Origin: an uncultured Bacteroidales bacterium
GTDB lineage: Bacteria; Bacteroidota; Bacteroidia; Bacteroidales; F082
NCBI GenBank assembly: GCA_937926515.1
Contig: CALAZZ010000154.1
Span: forward strand, 1 to 26,017
Reading direction: 5' to 3'
DNA: 26,017 nt
The notes beneath the pieces are model-generated. The model was given only the letters and a program-made list of their open reading frames with translations. It was not told the DNA's origin and searched no databases. Positions 7,899 through 14,163 of this stretch are shown here, piece after piece (position 1 is the stretch's first letter; the number at the start of each line of letters is the position of its first letter). The translations under genes and the position numbers were made by a program.

Positions 7899-9242
7899 AT
7901 GTTAGATAAGTATCATGTAATATCCCAGAGTAAAAAGGCTGAAGAGAAGCTCTATAATGAAGCAGTTAAAGTCATGCCCGGCGGTGTCAGTCGTAATGTG
8001 TTGTACCGACAGCCCCACCCCTACTATGTATCCTTTGCTTCCGGATGTGTTGTAACAGATATCAACGGAGAAAAGAAGTATGACTTCGCCAATAATATTG
8101 CTTCACTTATTCACGGACATGCACACCCTGCTGTTGTTGAAGCTGTTATTAATCAAATCAGAAAAGGGACGGCCTACACCATCGGGACTGAGGTGGAAAT
8201 TGAAATGGCAAAACTGATGACCGGTAGGGTTCCCGGTTTTGATAAAATACGTTTTGTCAATTCAGGAACGGAGGCCGTCATGGCTATGATCAAAGCATCA
8301 CGGGCTTTTACGGGAAAGCCTAAAATTGCCAAAGCCGAAGGTGGTTATCATGGCAGCTACGACTTTGCTGAAGTAAGCCAGAGTGCTTCTCCCACCACAT
8401 GGGGCGATATTGAAAGCCCAAATTCAGTGCCACATGTAGTAGGCACACCGGAACATGTGTTGGAAGATGTGATCATATTCCCTTTCAATGATGTTGAACG
8501 CACTTTAAACATATTGAACAGGCATGCAGATCAGATCGCCTGTGTGCTCATTGACCCTATACCTCACCGAATCGGTAATCTCACTGCATCCGATGCCTTT
8601 ATCGAGGCTATTTACAGGTGGACCCGCGAAAATAACGCCCTGCTCTGTTTCGATGAAGTTATTTGCTTCAGGGCAAATTATGAAGGGGCACAGGCCGATT
8701 ACAAAGTGAAGCCTGACCTCACCTCTATGGGAAAGATCATTGGAGGCGGTTACCCAATAGGTGCTTTCGCAGGACGCCAAGAAGTGATGGACATACTCGA
8801 TCCGGGTGGAAACAATTACCGTTTTCCACTATCCGGAACATTCTCCGCCAACCCAATATCACTGACAGCCGGAAAAGTGACAATGGAATTATTCGACAGA
8901 GAAGCAGTTGATTATGTGAATGGATTGGCCATCAAAGCAAAAGAACAAATACTTGAAGCTGCAAAATTGGCTGACATACCTTTGTGCATCACAGGTAAAG
9001 GCTCGATGTTCAAGCTTCACTTCAGGGAAGATAAGCCAAATTCATATCGTGATGCTTATGAGGATGAAAACACCAAGCGGATCATGAAGTTATTCCTGGA
9101 TCATACTTACGAAAAAGGCATTATGATGATCAACTCATGTACATCAGTCATTTCAACTGCCATCACACAAGCTGAAATTGATTTTTTGACCGAGGCTATG
9201 CTGAGTGGTTTCAGGCATATAAAACCTTATCTGACTGATTAA
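7899..9242 (+). CDS. Class III PLP aminotransferase, GSAM-like, proposed beta-amino-acid transaminase
   Basis: This 447-residue fold-type I PLP enzyme resembles glutamate-1-semialdehyde aminomutase (GSAM). Visible features are 'MPGGVSRNV' at 26-34, 'NSGTEA' at 121-126 for phosphate binding, 'FDEV' at 251-254 for the pyridine nitrogen, and PLP lysine K279 in 'MGKIIGGGYPIGAF'. GSAM proper has 'GGVNSPVR' near residue 30; here it is 'GGVSRN', with R32 placed where beta-phenylalanine transaminases keep a carboxylate-binding Arg (alignment from memory). It lies 36 bases after subunit B and 12 before the thiolase, with no heme genes nearby. The context favours transamination of the beta-amino acid made by the aminomutase. 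An amine or other omega-amino substrate cannot be ruled out. Confidence 0.87.
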   Translation: MLDKYHVISQSKKAEEKLYNEAVKVMPGGVSRNVLYRQPHPYYVSFASGCVVTDINGEKKYDFANNIASLIHGHAHPAVVEAVINQIRKGTAYTIGTEVEIEMAKLMTGRVPGFDKIRFVNSGTEAVMAMIKASRAFTGKPKIAKAEGGYHGSYDFAEVSQSASPTTWGDIESPNSVPHVVGTPEHVLEDVIIFPFNDVERTLNILNRHADQIACVLIDPIPHRIGNLTASDAFIEAIYRWTRENNALLCFDEVICFRANYEGAQADYKVKPDLTSMGKIIGGGYPIGAFAGRQEVMDILDPGGNNYRFPLSGTFSANPISLTAGKVTMELFDREAVDYVNGLAIKAKEQILEAAKLADIPLCITGKGSMFKLHFREDKPNSYRDAYEDENTKRIMKLFLDHTYEKGIMMINSCTSVISTAITQAEIDFLTEAMLSGFRHIKPYLTD

Positions 9243-9254
9243 CCTGATGAACTT

Positions 9255-10457
9255 ATGAAACAAGTATATATATGTGACGCTATACGAACCCCCGTGGGAA
9301 AATATGCCGGAAGCCTGGCATCTGTTAGGACTGATGATCTGGCAGCAATCCCAATCCGTGAGTTGATCAGCCGAAATCCGGATATCAACTGGCACCACCT
9401 GGATGATGTGATCATGGGATGTGCCAACCAGGCCGGGGAGGACAACCGGAATGTGGCTCGCATGGCCCTATTGCTTGCAGGCTTGCCCGTGACCACCTCA
9501 GGAGTTACAGTCAACCGCTTGTGCGGCTCAGGGATGGATGCCATTGGTACTGCTGCCAGGGCTATTAGAGCAGGTGAGGCCGAATTGATCATCGCCGGAG
9601 GTGTGGAGAGCATGAGCAGGTCCCCTTTTGTGATGGGTAAATCCAATGAAGCTTTTTCCAGAAATGTTGAAATTTACGATACCACCATAGGCTGGCGATT
9701 TGTCAATAATAAAATGGAACAGCAATACGGTGTTGACTCAATGATTGAAACAGCCGAAAATCTGGCTGAGATGTATAAGATAAGCCGTGAGGATCAGGAC
9801 CTGTTTGCTTTCAATAGCCAATCAAAGACAAGGCAGGCACAGGAAAAGGGTTTTTTTAAGGATGAGATCGTTCCGGTGAGCATCCCTCAGCGAAAAGCCG
9901 ATCCCATCATTTTCCATACAGATGAGCATCCACGCCTGAGTCCGGTGGAAAAACTCGCCACATTAAAGCCCATCGTAAAATCAACCGGTACCGTAACTGC
10001 CGGCAATGCTTCCGGTGTCAATGACGGAGCAGCTGCACTTATCATAGCTTCCGAAGATGCAGTAAAGAAATATAAGTTGACACCGCTTGTGCGTATCGAA
10101 GGAATGCAGGCGGCAGGAGTACCACCCAGGATCATGGGAATCGGCCCGGTACCGGCAACCAAAAAGCTGCTGGAGCGTTTGGAATTGAAGCTGGACCTGT
10201 TTGGAGTGATTGAGCTCAATGAGGCTTTCGCAGCTCAGTCTTTGGCTTGTATACGCGAACTTGGTCTCGAGGATGACGATCCCAGGATCAATCAGCAGGG
10301 AGGAGCCATTGCGCTGGGCCACCCCCTTGGCATGAGTGGTGCCCGCATCGTGACAACTGCGGTATACCAAATGATCAGACAAAATATTGATTTGGGATTG
10401 TGTACCATGTGCATTGGCGTAGGCCAGGGTATTTCAATGGTATTAAAACGCGTCTGA
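9255..10457 (+). CDS. Degradative thiolase, 3-oxoadipyl-CoA thiolase (PcaF/PaaJ) type
   Basis: Thiolases of this type cleave a 3-oxoacyl-CoA with free CoA to acetyl-CoA and a shortened acyl-CoA. The 400-residue protein has nucleophile C90 in 'NRLCGSGMDA', H356 in 'GHPLGMSG' and C386 in 'CIGVGQG'. The stretches 'GCANQAGEDNRNVARMALL', 'TTIGWRF', 'DEHPRLSP' and 'TAGNASGVNDGAA' match the PcaF/PaaJ/FadA group and differ from biosynthetic acetoacetyl-CoA thiolases ('NKVCGSG'). It is the last gene of the operon and would complete the proposed route. The family is firm; chain-length specificity is inferred from subfamily resemblance. Confidence 0.92.
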   Translation: MKQVYICDAIRTPVGKYAGSLASVRTDDLAAIPIRELISRNPDINWHHLDDVIMGCANQAGEDNRNVARMALLLAGLPVTTSGVTVNRLCGSGMDAIGTAARAIRAGEAELIIAGGVESMSRSPFVMGKSNEAFSRNVEIYDTTIGWRFVNNKMEQQYGVDSMIETAENLAEMYKISREDQDLFAFNSQSKTRQAQEKGFFKDEIVPVSIPQRKADPIIFHTDEHPRLSPVEKLATLKPIVKSTGTVTAGNASGVNDGAAALIIASEDAVKKYKLTPLVRIEGMQAAGVPPRIMGIGPVPATKKLLERLELKLDLFGVIELNEAFAAQSLACIRELGLEDDDPRINQQGGAIALGHPLGMSGARIVTTAVYQMIRQNIDLGLCTMCIGVGQGISMVLKRV

Positions 10458-10485
10458 TCAGACCCTTCCCAATAGCATATTAATT

Positions 10486-10914
10486 CTATTCCCTGGGCTT
10501 AAGTTGACAAACACAAGCACCACTCAATCTTTGATTCACATTCTCTTCCATAGGAAGGCCATCGCGCTCCCAGTCAACAAATCCTCCTGCCAATGCGAAT
10601 ACATTGCGATATCCCATTTTGATTAGTTCCTTATAAACGTTTTTCGTTTGGATTCCAACTGCATCGCCGATCAGGATCGGATGATCAGTAGGGATATCAG
10701 CAATTCTGTCCGGAAAATCTGTATATGGGAGCAATAACAGTCGTTCCACCTTGGCTTGTTTGAAGGTGCTTTCACTTAGCGGACGTAAATCAATCAAAAG
10801 CAAGCCCTCTTTCAATAGAGGATAAGCTTTTTTGGGTGTGATAAACCGCATCCCGTCTATCTCATAACTATTCGCTAGTAATTTATCAATTATCATGTTA
10901 AAAAAGTCCTCCAT
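10486..10914 (-). CDS. Rhodanese-like protein lacking the catalytic cysteine
   Basis: This 142-residue single rhodanese-fold protein has a CDC25-type start 'LLIDLRPLSE' near 39 and the closing 'LAGGFVDWERDGLPM' near 108-121. At the loop where active sulfurtransferases have Cys, this one reads 'LIGDAVGIQ' with D84, so thiosulfate sulfurtransferase activity is not expected. A C134-V-C136 pair lies near the C-terminus and could bind a metal(loid) or act as a thiol switch. It is the last gene of the ars operon. The first ATG overlaps the permease gene by 17 bases; an ATG at codon 7 (10896) with GGAGG upstream is an alternative start. Its role is unknown; an accessory thiol or binding function is a guess. 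Confidence 0.8.
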   Translation of the reverse strand: MEDFFNMIIDKLLANSYEIDGMRFITPKKAYPLLKEGLLLIDLRPLSESTFKQAKVERLLLLPYTDFPDRIADIPTDHPILIGDAVGIQTKNVYKELIKMGYRNVFALAGGFVDWERDGLPMEENVNQRLSGACVCQLKPRE

Positions 10915-12217
10915 AGATCAAACCACTTATGGTTGCCATGATCACAACCAGCAACACATAAACCAGAGTTTTTTGTGTTCCCATGACGCCCCTTATCACG
11001 AGGATGTTTGGCAATGAAAGTGATGGCCCGGCCAGTAAGAGAGCCAGTGCCGGCCCCTTGCCCATTCCTGAAGCAATGAGCCCTTGTAATATAGGTACTT
11101 CGGTAAGGGTGGCAAAATACATAAAGGCTCCTACAATTGAGGCAAAGAAGTTGGAAAATACCGAATTACCACCGACCAACATAGAAATCCATTCGCCGGG
11201 AATAATGCCAGGGATGGCAGTGTCATCATGTGTTGAGCCCAGCAGAAAGCCTGCTGCCACAACTCCAATGGCCAGTAGCGGCATGATCTGTTTAGTGAAC
11301 TCCCAACTGCTTATGGTCCATTCTGCATTGTCCGGATCTGTTTTATCCAGTAAGGTGATGAGGCTTAAGCCTGCAATACCTACCACCATAGGCACTAAGG
11401 GTGAAGATGCCAGCAGGCCTGATACAGCGGTAGCAACAGCTGCCAGTGCAACAAAATACCACTTGATTTTAAGAATATGAATCAGCGAATAAACCAGTAT
11501 TAATGCAAAAAAGGAGGTGATGTACCATTTGTTTGCCCAAACCCAATACCATAGACCTTCAGTAACACCTTCAGAGGGCTTCCCCCAATTGGCAAATACG
11601 AGTATGACAACGAGGGTGAAGAAGTGAACTGAAGTCTTCCACATTGGCCTTTTTTCCGGAATATCGGGAAAATTGAGCTGTTGGTCACGTTTTACCTGCT
11701 CCTCTTTCCTATAGATCAACGACATGACCACACCGATGATAATAGCAAACACCACTGCCCCTATAACGCGAGCTATTCCCATCTCAAGGCCAAGAATTCT
11801 GGCTGTTAATATGATGGCTAGGATATTGATTGCCGGTCCCGAGTAAAGGAAAGTTACTGCAGGCCCCAAACCGGCACCTCGTTTATGGATACTTGAAAAC
11901 AATGGCAGAATGGTGCAACTGCAAACTGCAAGGATCGTTCCACTTACTGAAGCCACACTATAAGCCAGCCACTTTTTTGCTTTGGCTCCAAAATATTTCA
12001 TCACCGCACCCTGACTCACGAAAACGGCTATTACACCGGCTATAAAAAATGCAGGCAGCAAACAAAGAATCACATGCTCACGGGCATACCATTTGGTGAG
12101 GTCAAGAGTGGCATAGATGGCCGTATTAAACCTCTCGCTGTCAATGGGCATAAAGAAAGCAAACAGAAATACCGCAACGATCCAAAACAGTATGCTAAAT
12201 TCCTTTTTCCAATTCAT
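10898..12217 (-). CDS. arsP: ArsP/UPF0718-family permease
   Basis: This is a 439-residue inner-membrane protein with about ten or more hydrophobic segments and a central cytoplasmic loop. The family signature is clear: C99-S-C101 in 'AVCSCTILPLFSSIHKRGAGLGPAVTFLYSGPAINI', repeated in a weaker form near the C-terminus ('GKGPALALLLAGPSLSLPNI'). Characterised ArsP proteins export trivalent organoarsenicals, and the cysteine pair fits binding of such substrates. It sits ten bases after the ArsG-like gene and overlaps the rhodanese-like gene. Related permeases of this large family have other or unknown substrates, so arsenical export rests partly on the arsR/arsEFG context. Confidence 0.82.
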   Translation of the reverse strand: MNWKKEFSILFWIVAVFLFAFFMPIDSERFNTAIYATLDLTKWYAREHVILCLLPAFFIAGVIAVFVSQGAVMKYFGAKAKKWLAYSVASVSGTILAVCSCTILPLFSSIHKRGAGLGPAVTFLYSGPAINILAIILTARILGLEMGIARVIGAVVFAIIIGVVMSLIYRKEEQVKRDQQLNFPDIPEKRPMWKTSVHFFTLVVILVFANWGKPSEGVTEGLWYWVWANKWYITSFFALILVYSLIHILKIKWYFVALAAVATAVSGLLASSPLVPMVVGIAGLSLITLLDKTDPDNAEWTISSWEFTKQIMPLLAIGVVAAGFLLGSTHDDTAIPGIIPGEWISMLVGGNSVFSNFFASIVGAFMYFATLTEVPILQGLIASGMGKGPALALLLAGPSLSLPNILVIRGVMGTQKTLVYVLLVVIMATISGLIYGGLF

Positions 12218-12226
12218 AAACCAAAC

Positions 12227-12931
12227 TTAGACATTAATAAAAAAAATGTATGTATAGTAAGTTCCAACAATGATAAATATCAATGCCACTACACGGCGAA
12301 ACCATTTCTCGAATACACGCAGTTTGTTGTAAAAAATACCCACCTCGGACACGGTATAAGCCAGCATCCAGGCAAGAATAATTACCGGTAATCCGGTCGC
12401 CACAGCAAAAACAAGTGGCAGAAATAAACCGGACACATGACTTAAAGTAATGGGAATTAGCATACCAAAATAGAGTACGCCGCTATAAGGACAAAATGCC
12501 AATGCAAAAACAATCCCAAGAAGCAATACACTCCAGAACCCCTTTTTCTTACTATTCTGCATCTTGCTTCCCATACCCCCGATGCCGGGAATTCTAATAG
12601 TAAATAAGCCCAGCATAAAGATGCCAATGATCAAGAGCAGGGGTCCAAGTAATTTTTCACCCCATGTTTGCATCAGGCGGGCAATGTTGAATGTGCTGGC
12701 GCCAAAAAAGAGTATGATCCCCAATCCAGTGTAAGTGATAGCCCTCCCGGCAGTGTATATCAGACCATTGATAAAAACACGCTTTTTACTGTCAATATCC
12801 TTGCTGATATAGGCAATGGCAGTAATATTGGTAGCAAGTGGACATGGACTGATGGCAGTCATCAGACCCAGAATGAATGCCGTTAAGAAAGGTAAACTTG
12901 TGCTGTCAAGCAAATTCTGTAAAAAATCCAT
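12227..12931 (-). CDS. arsG: ArsG-like CcdA/DsbD-family membrane permease
   Basis: The 234-residue membrane protein has six predicted helices in the CcdA/DsbD transmembrane pattern. Cysteines C30 ('ISPCPLATN') and C147 ('AFCPYSG') lie at the equivalent positions of helices 1 and 4, where this superfamily shuttles disulfides. In aromatic-arsenical operons the corresponding protein is called ArsG and regarded as an exporter of trivalent aminoaromatic arsenicals. It could equally feed electrons across the membrane to the exported thioredoxin-like partner encoded just upstream. The spacing (21 bases to that gene, 9 to arsP) and shared strand support one operon. Confidence 0.78.
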   Translation of the reverse strand: MDFLQNLLDSTSLPFLTAFILGLMTAISPCPLATNITAIAYISKDIDSKKRVFINGLIYTAGRAITYTGLGIILFFGASTFNIARLMQTWGEKLLGPLLLIIGIFMLGLFTIRIPGIGGMGSKMQNSKKKGFWSVLLLGIVFALAFCPYSGVLYFGMLIPITLSHVSGLFLPLVFAVATGLPVIILAWMLAYTVSEVGIFYNKLRVFEKWFRRVVALIFIIVGTYYTYIFFINV

Positions 12932-12952
12932 ACAAAAATTCTGGATTGTTGG

Positions 12953-13369
12953 TTAATCCATATTGGATTTTATCACACTGGCCAGCTTTTCACGAAAAAT
13001 CGCAGGCCTTGTTCGTGCGTAGGCAAAACCATCACGTGTGAGGTCAAATTTTTCACCACTGCCATTCTTAATAATAAAAAGTGATGAACCCCAAACTTCA
13101 TATTTTTCTACAAAAGACTCGTTTTCAACTTCATCAATATTAATAGCCTTGAACATGATAATACCCTGTTCAAGTTCAGTTTTAAAATCATGCTGGAGTG
13201 TTTCAATGGTTTGGTCTTCAATAGCCCTGCAACCAGCACAACGATTGGTGCTATGGGTGTAATAAACTTCAAGCTGAGGCATTATGGTTTCTGGCTGTGC
13301 GATAGTATTGCCGCTGTCAAAATAACCAAATAAAAGTATAGATGCCAATAGGATAATAGGTCTGTTCAT
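12953..13369 (-). CDS. arsF: ArsF-like exported thioredoxin-fold protein
   Basis: The protein has 138 residues, with a signal peptide to about residue 25 and then a thioredoxin-like domain carrying C44-x2-C47 in 'THSTNRCAGCRAIED'. The downstream strand 'FKAINIDEVENESFVEKYEV' is typical of thioredoxin folds. The pattern matches the small exported proteins named ArsF (nitrophenyl compound nitroreductase subunit family) that travel with ArsE and ArsG. Its location outside the inner membrane makes it a natural redox partner for the CcdA-like membrane protein encoded next. Assignment is by motif and context; the nitroreduction role is known only for relatives. Confidence 0.75.
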   Translation of the reverse strand: MNRPIILLASILLFGYFDSGNTIAQPETIMPQLEVYYTHSTNRCAGCRAIEDQTIETLQHDFKTELEQGIIMFKAINIDEVENESFVEKYEVWGSSLFIIKNGSGEKFDLTRDGFAYARTRPAIFREKLASVIKSNMD

Positions 13370-13398
13370 TGCTGGAAAATTTTAGAGGTTAATTATGC

Positions 13399-13638
13399 TT
13401 ATTGTTTTAAAAACTCATTCAATTCAGATTGTGAAGGCAGGCGGCCACTCATTACTACTTTTTCATCGATCACCAATCCTGGTGTGCGCATGATGCCATA
13501 AGCCATGATGTCCATAATGTCCTCTACCTTACTAATGCTTGCGTCAATATTCAGTTCTTCAACAGTCTTCCTTACCTTTTCTTCAAGATGTTTGCATTTT
13601 GGGCAGCCTGTGCCCAATATCTTAACTTGTTTTGTCAT
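13399..13638 (-). CDS. arsE: Small cytoplasmic thioredoxin-like protein, ArsE/redox-active disulfide 2 type
   Basis: The 79-residue protein has no signal peptide and carries C12-P-K-C15 in 'GTGCPKCKHLEE', followed by 'RTPGLVIDEKVVMSGRLPS', the cis-proline side of the thioredoxin fold. This is the compact thioredoxin type often placed next to arsR and permease genes, and is called ArsE when found with ArsF and ArsG. It would act on the cytoplasmic side as a thiol reductant or metalloid chaperone. It lies 13 bases after arsR and is clearly co-transcribed with it. Confidence 0.82.
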   Translation of the reverse strand: MTKQVKILGTGCPKCKHLEEKVRKTVEELNIDASISKVEDIMDIMAYGIMRTPGLVIDEKVVMSGRLPSQSELNEFLKQ

Positions 13639-13651
13639 GATATTTAATGAT

Positions 13652-13969
13652 TTAACAGTTTGTACAATGTTTGTTTTGAAATATTTTATTCATTAATTCC
13701 CTGGCTTCTTCCCAGTTCGTTTTGTTAAGGCAATACTTGATCTTAGGTGGAAATACCTCACCTTGAATCAGGCCGGCATCCTTAAGCTCCTTTAAGTGCT
13801 GCGACAGGGTAGAACGAGCAATCGGCAAGTCGTCTGCTATATCGCCACTGTAGCAGCAACTCTGTTCTGATAACAACTGCAAAATAGCCAAACGTGCTGG
13901 ATGGCTTAGTGCTTTTGCATACCTCGCCACTTTTAAATGATCTGATGTATAAGCAAGTGTTTTCTTCAT
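13652..13969 (-). CDS. arsR: ArsR-family metalloid-responsive repressor
   Basis: This is a 105-residue winged-helix regulator. The ATG at 13969 is chosen over a possible TTG at 14011, because the longer form would be translated through the operator and promoter. HTH residues are about 41-68 ('SGDIADDLPIARSTLSQHL'), and 'ALSHPARLAIL' is the standard ArsR helix. Cysteines C38-C39 just before the recognition region, C80 and a terminal C102-x2-C105 offer As(III)/Sb(III)-type thiolate sites. The Cys pair is not the classical C-V-C of E. coli ArsR. It is the first gene of the six-gene minus-strand operon and probably controls itself through the palindrome 20 bases upstream. Confidence 0.9.
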   Translation of the reverse strand: MKKTLAYTSDHLKVARYAKALSHPARLAILQLLSEQSCCYSGDIADDLPIARSTLSQHLKELKDAGLIQGEVFPPKIKYCLNKTNWEEARELMNKIFQNKHCTNC

Positions 13970-13989
13970 GATTAATCGATATAATTCGT

Positions 13990-14009
13990 GTTTCGTAGAA
14001 ATACGAAAC
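13990..14009. promoter_or_regulatory. Palindromic operator of the ars operon
   Basis: A perfect 8-bp inverted repeat, GTTTCGTA at 13990-13997 and TACGAAAC at 14002-14009, separated by GAAA. It lies between the -7 box and the arsR ATG and overlaps the expected transcription start, the position where a repressor would block initiation. Binding by the ArsR protein is inferred. Confidence 0.75.
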
Positions 14010-14016
14010 AAAAGTA
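14009..14016 (-). promoter_or_regulatory. -7 promoter box of the ars operon
   Basis: On the minus strand this reads TACTTTTG, an exact TAnnTTTG match, touching the operator and 40 bases upstream of the arsR ATG. No clear TTG lies at the usual -33 distance. Confidence 0.55.
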
Positions 14017-14137
14017 TACATTAGTTTTTATTTCAGTTATGGATTTTTTCAATTTATATTGATTCTATATTATGTGATGGCATAGATCTTACAACCAGAT
14101 AAAAGATTTGATCAAGATGTTATCCCTCAATTATTGG

Positions 14138-14145
14138 TATTTTTG
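14138..14145 (+). promoter_or_regulatory. Candidate -7 box for the 871-residue exported protein
   Basis: TATTTTTG matches TAnnTTTG exactly and lies 18 bases before the chosen ATG. The nearest TTTG upstream (14107-14110) is 27 bases away, longer than usual, so the call is tentative. Confidence 0.35.
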
Positions 14146-14163
14146 CCTTTGATTATTATAAGT

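Noticed and set aside
6502..10457. Aromatic degradation (beta-ketoadipate) cluster
   Set aside because: The transferase and thiolase resemble PcaIJ/PcaF, but there are no ring-cleavage or lactone genes, and the operon starts with an aminomutase.
10452..10463. Palindrome GTCTGATCAGAC overlapping the thiolase stop codon as a terminator
   Set aside because: The stem has no room for a loop and no T-run follows; it probably arises by chance.
10983..11480. 165-residue open frame on the plus strand inside arsP
   Set aside because: It is antisense to a clear membrane permease, and its composition is what an antisense shadow would give.
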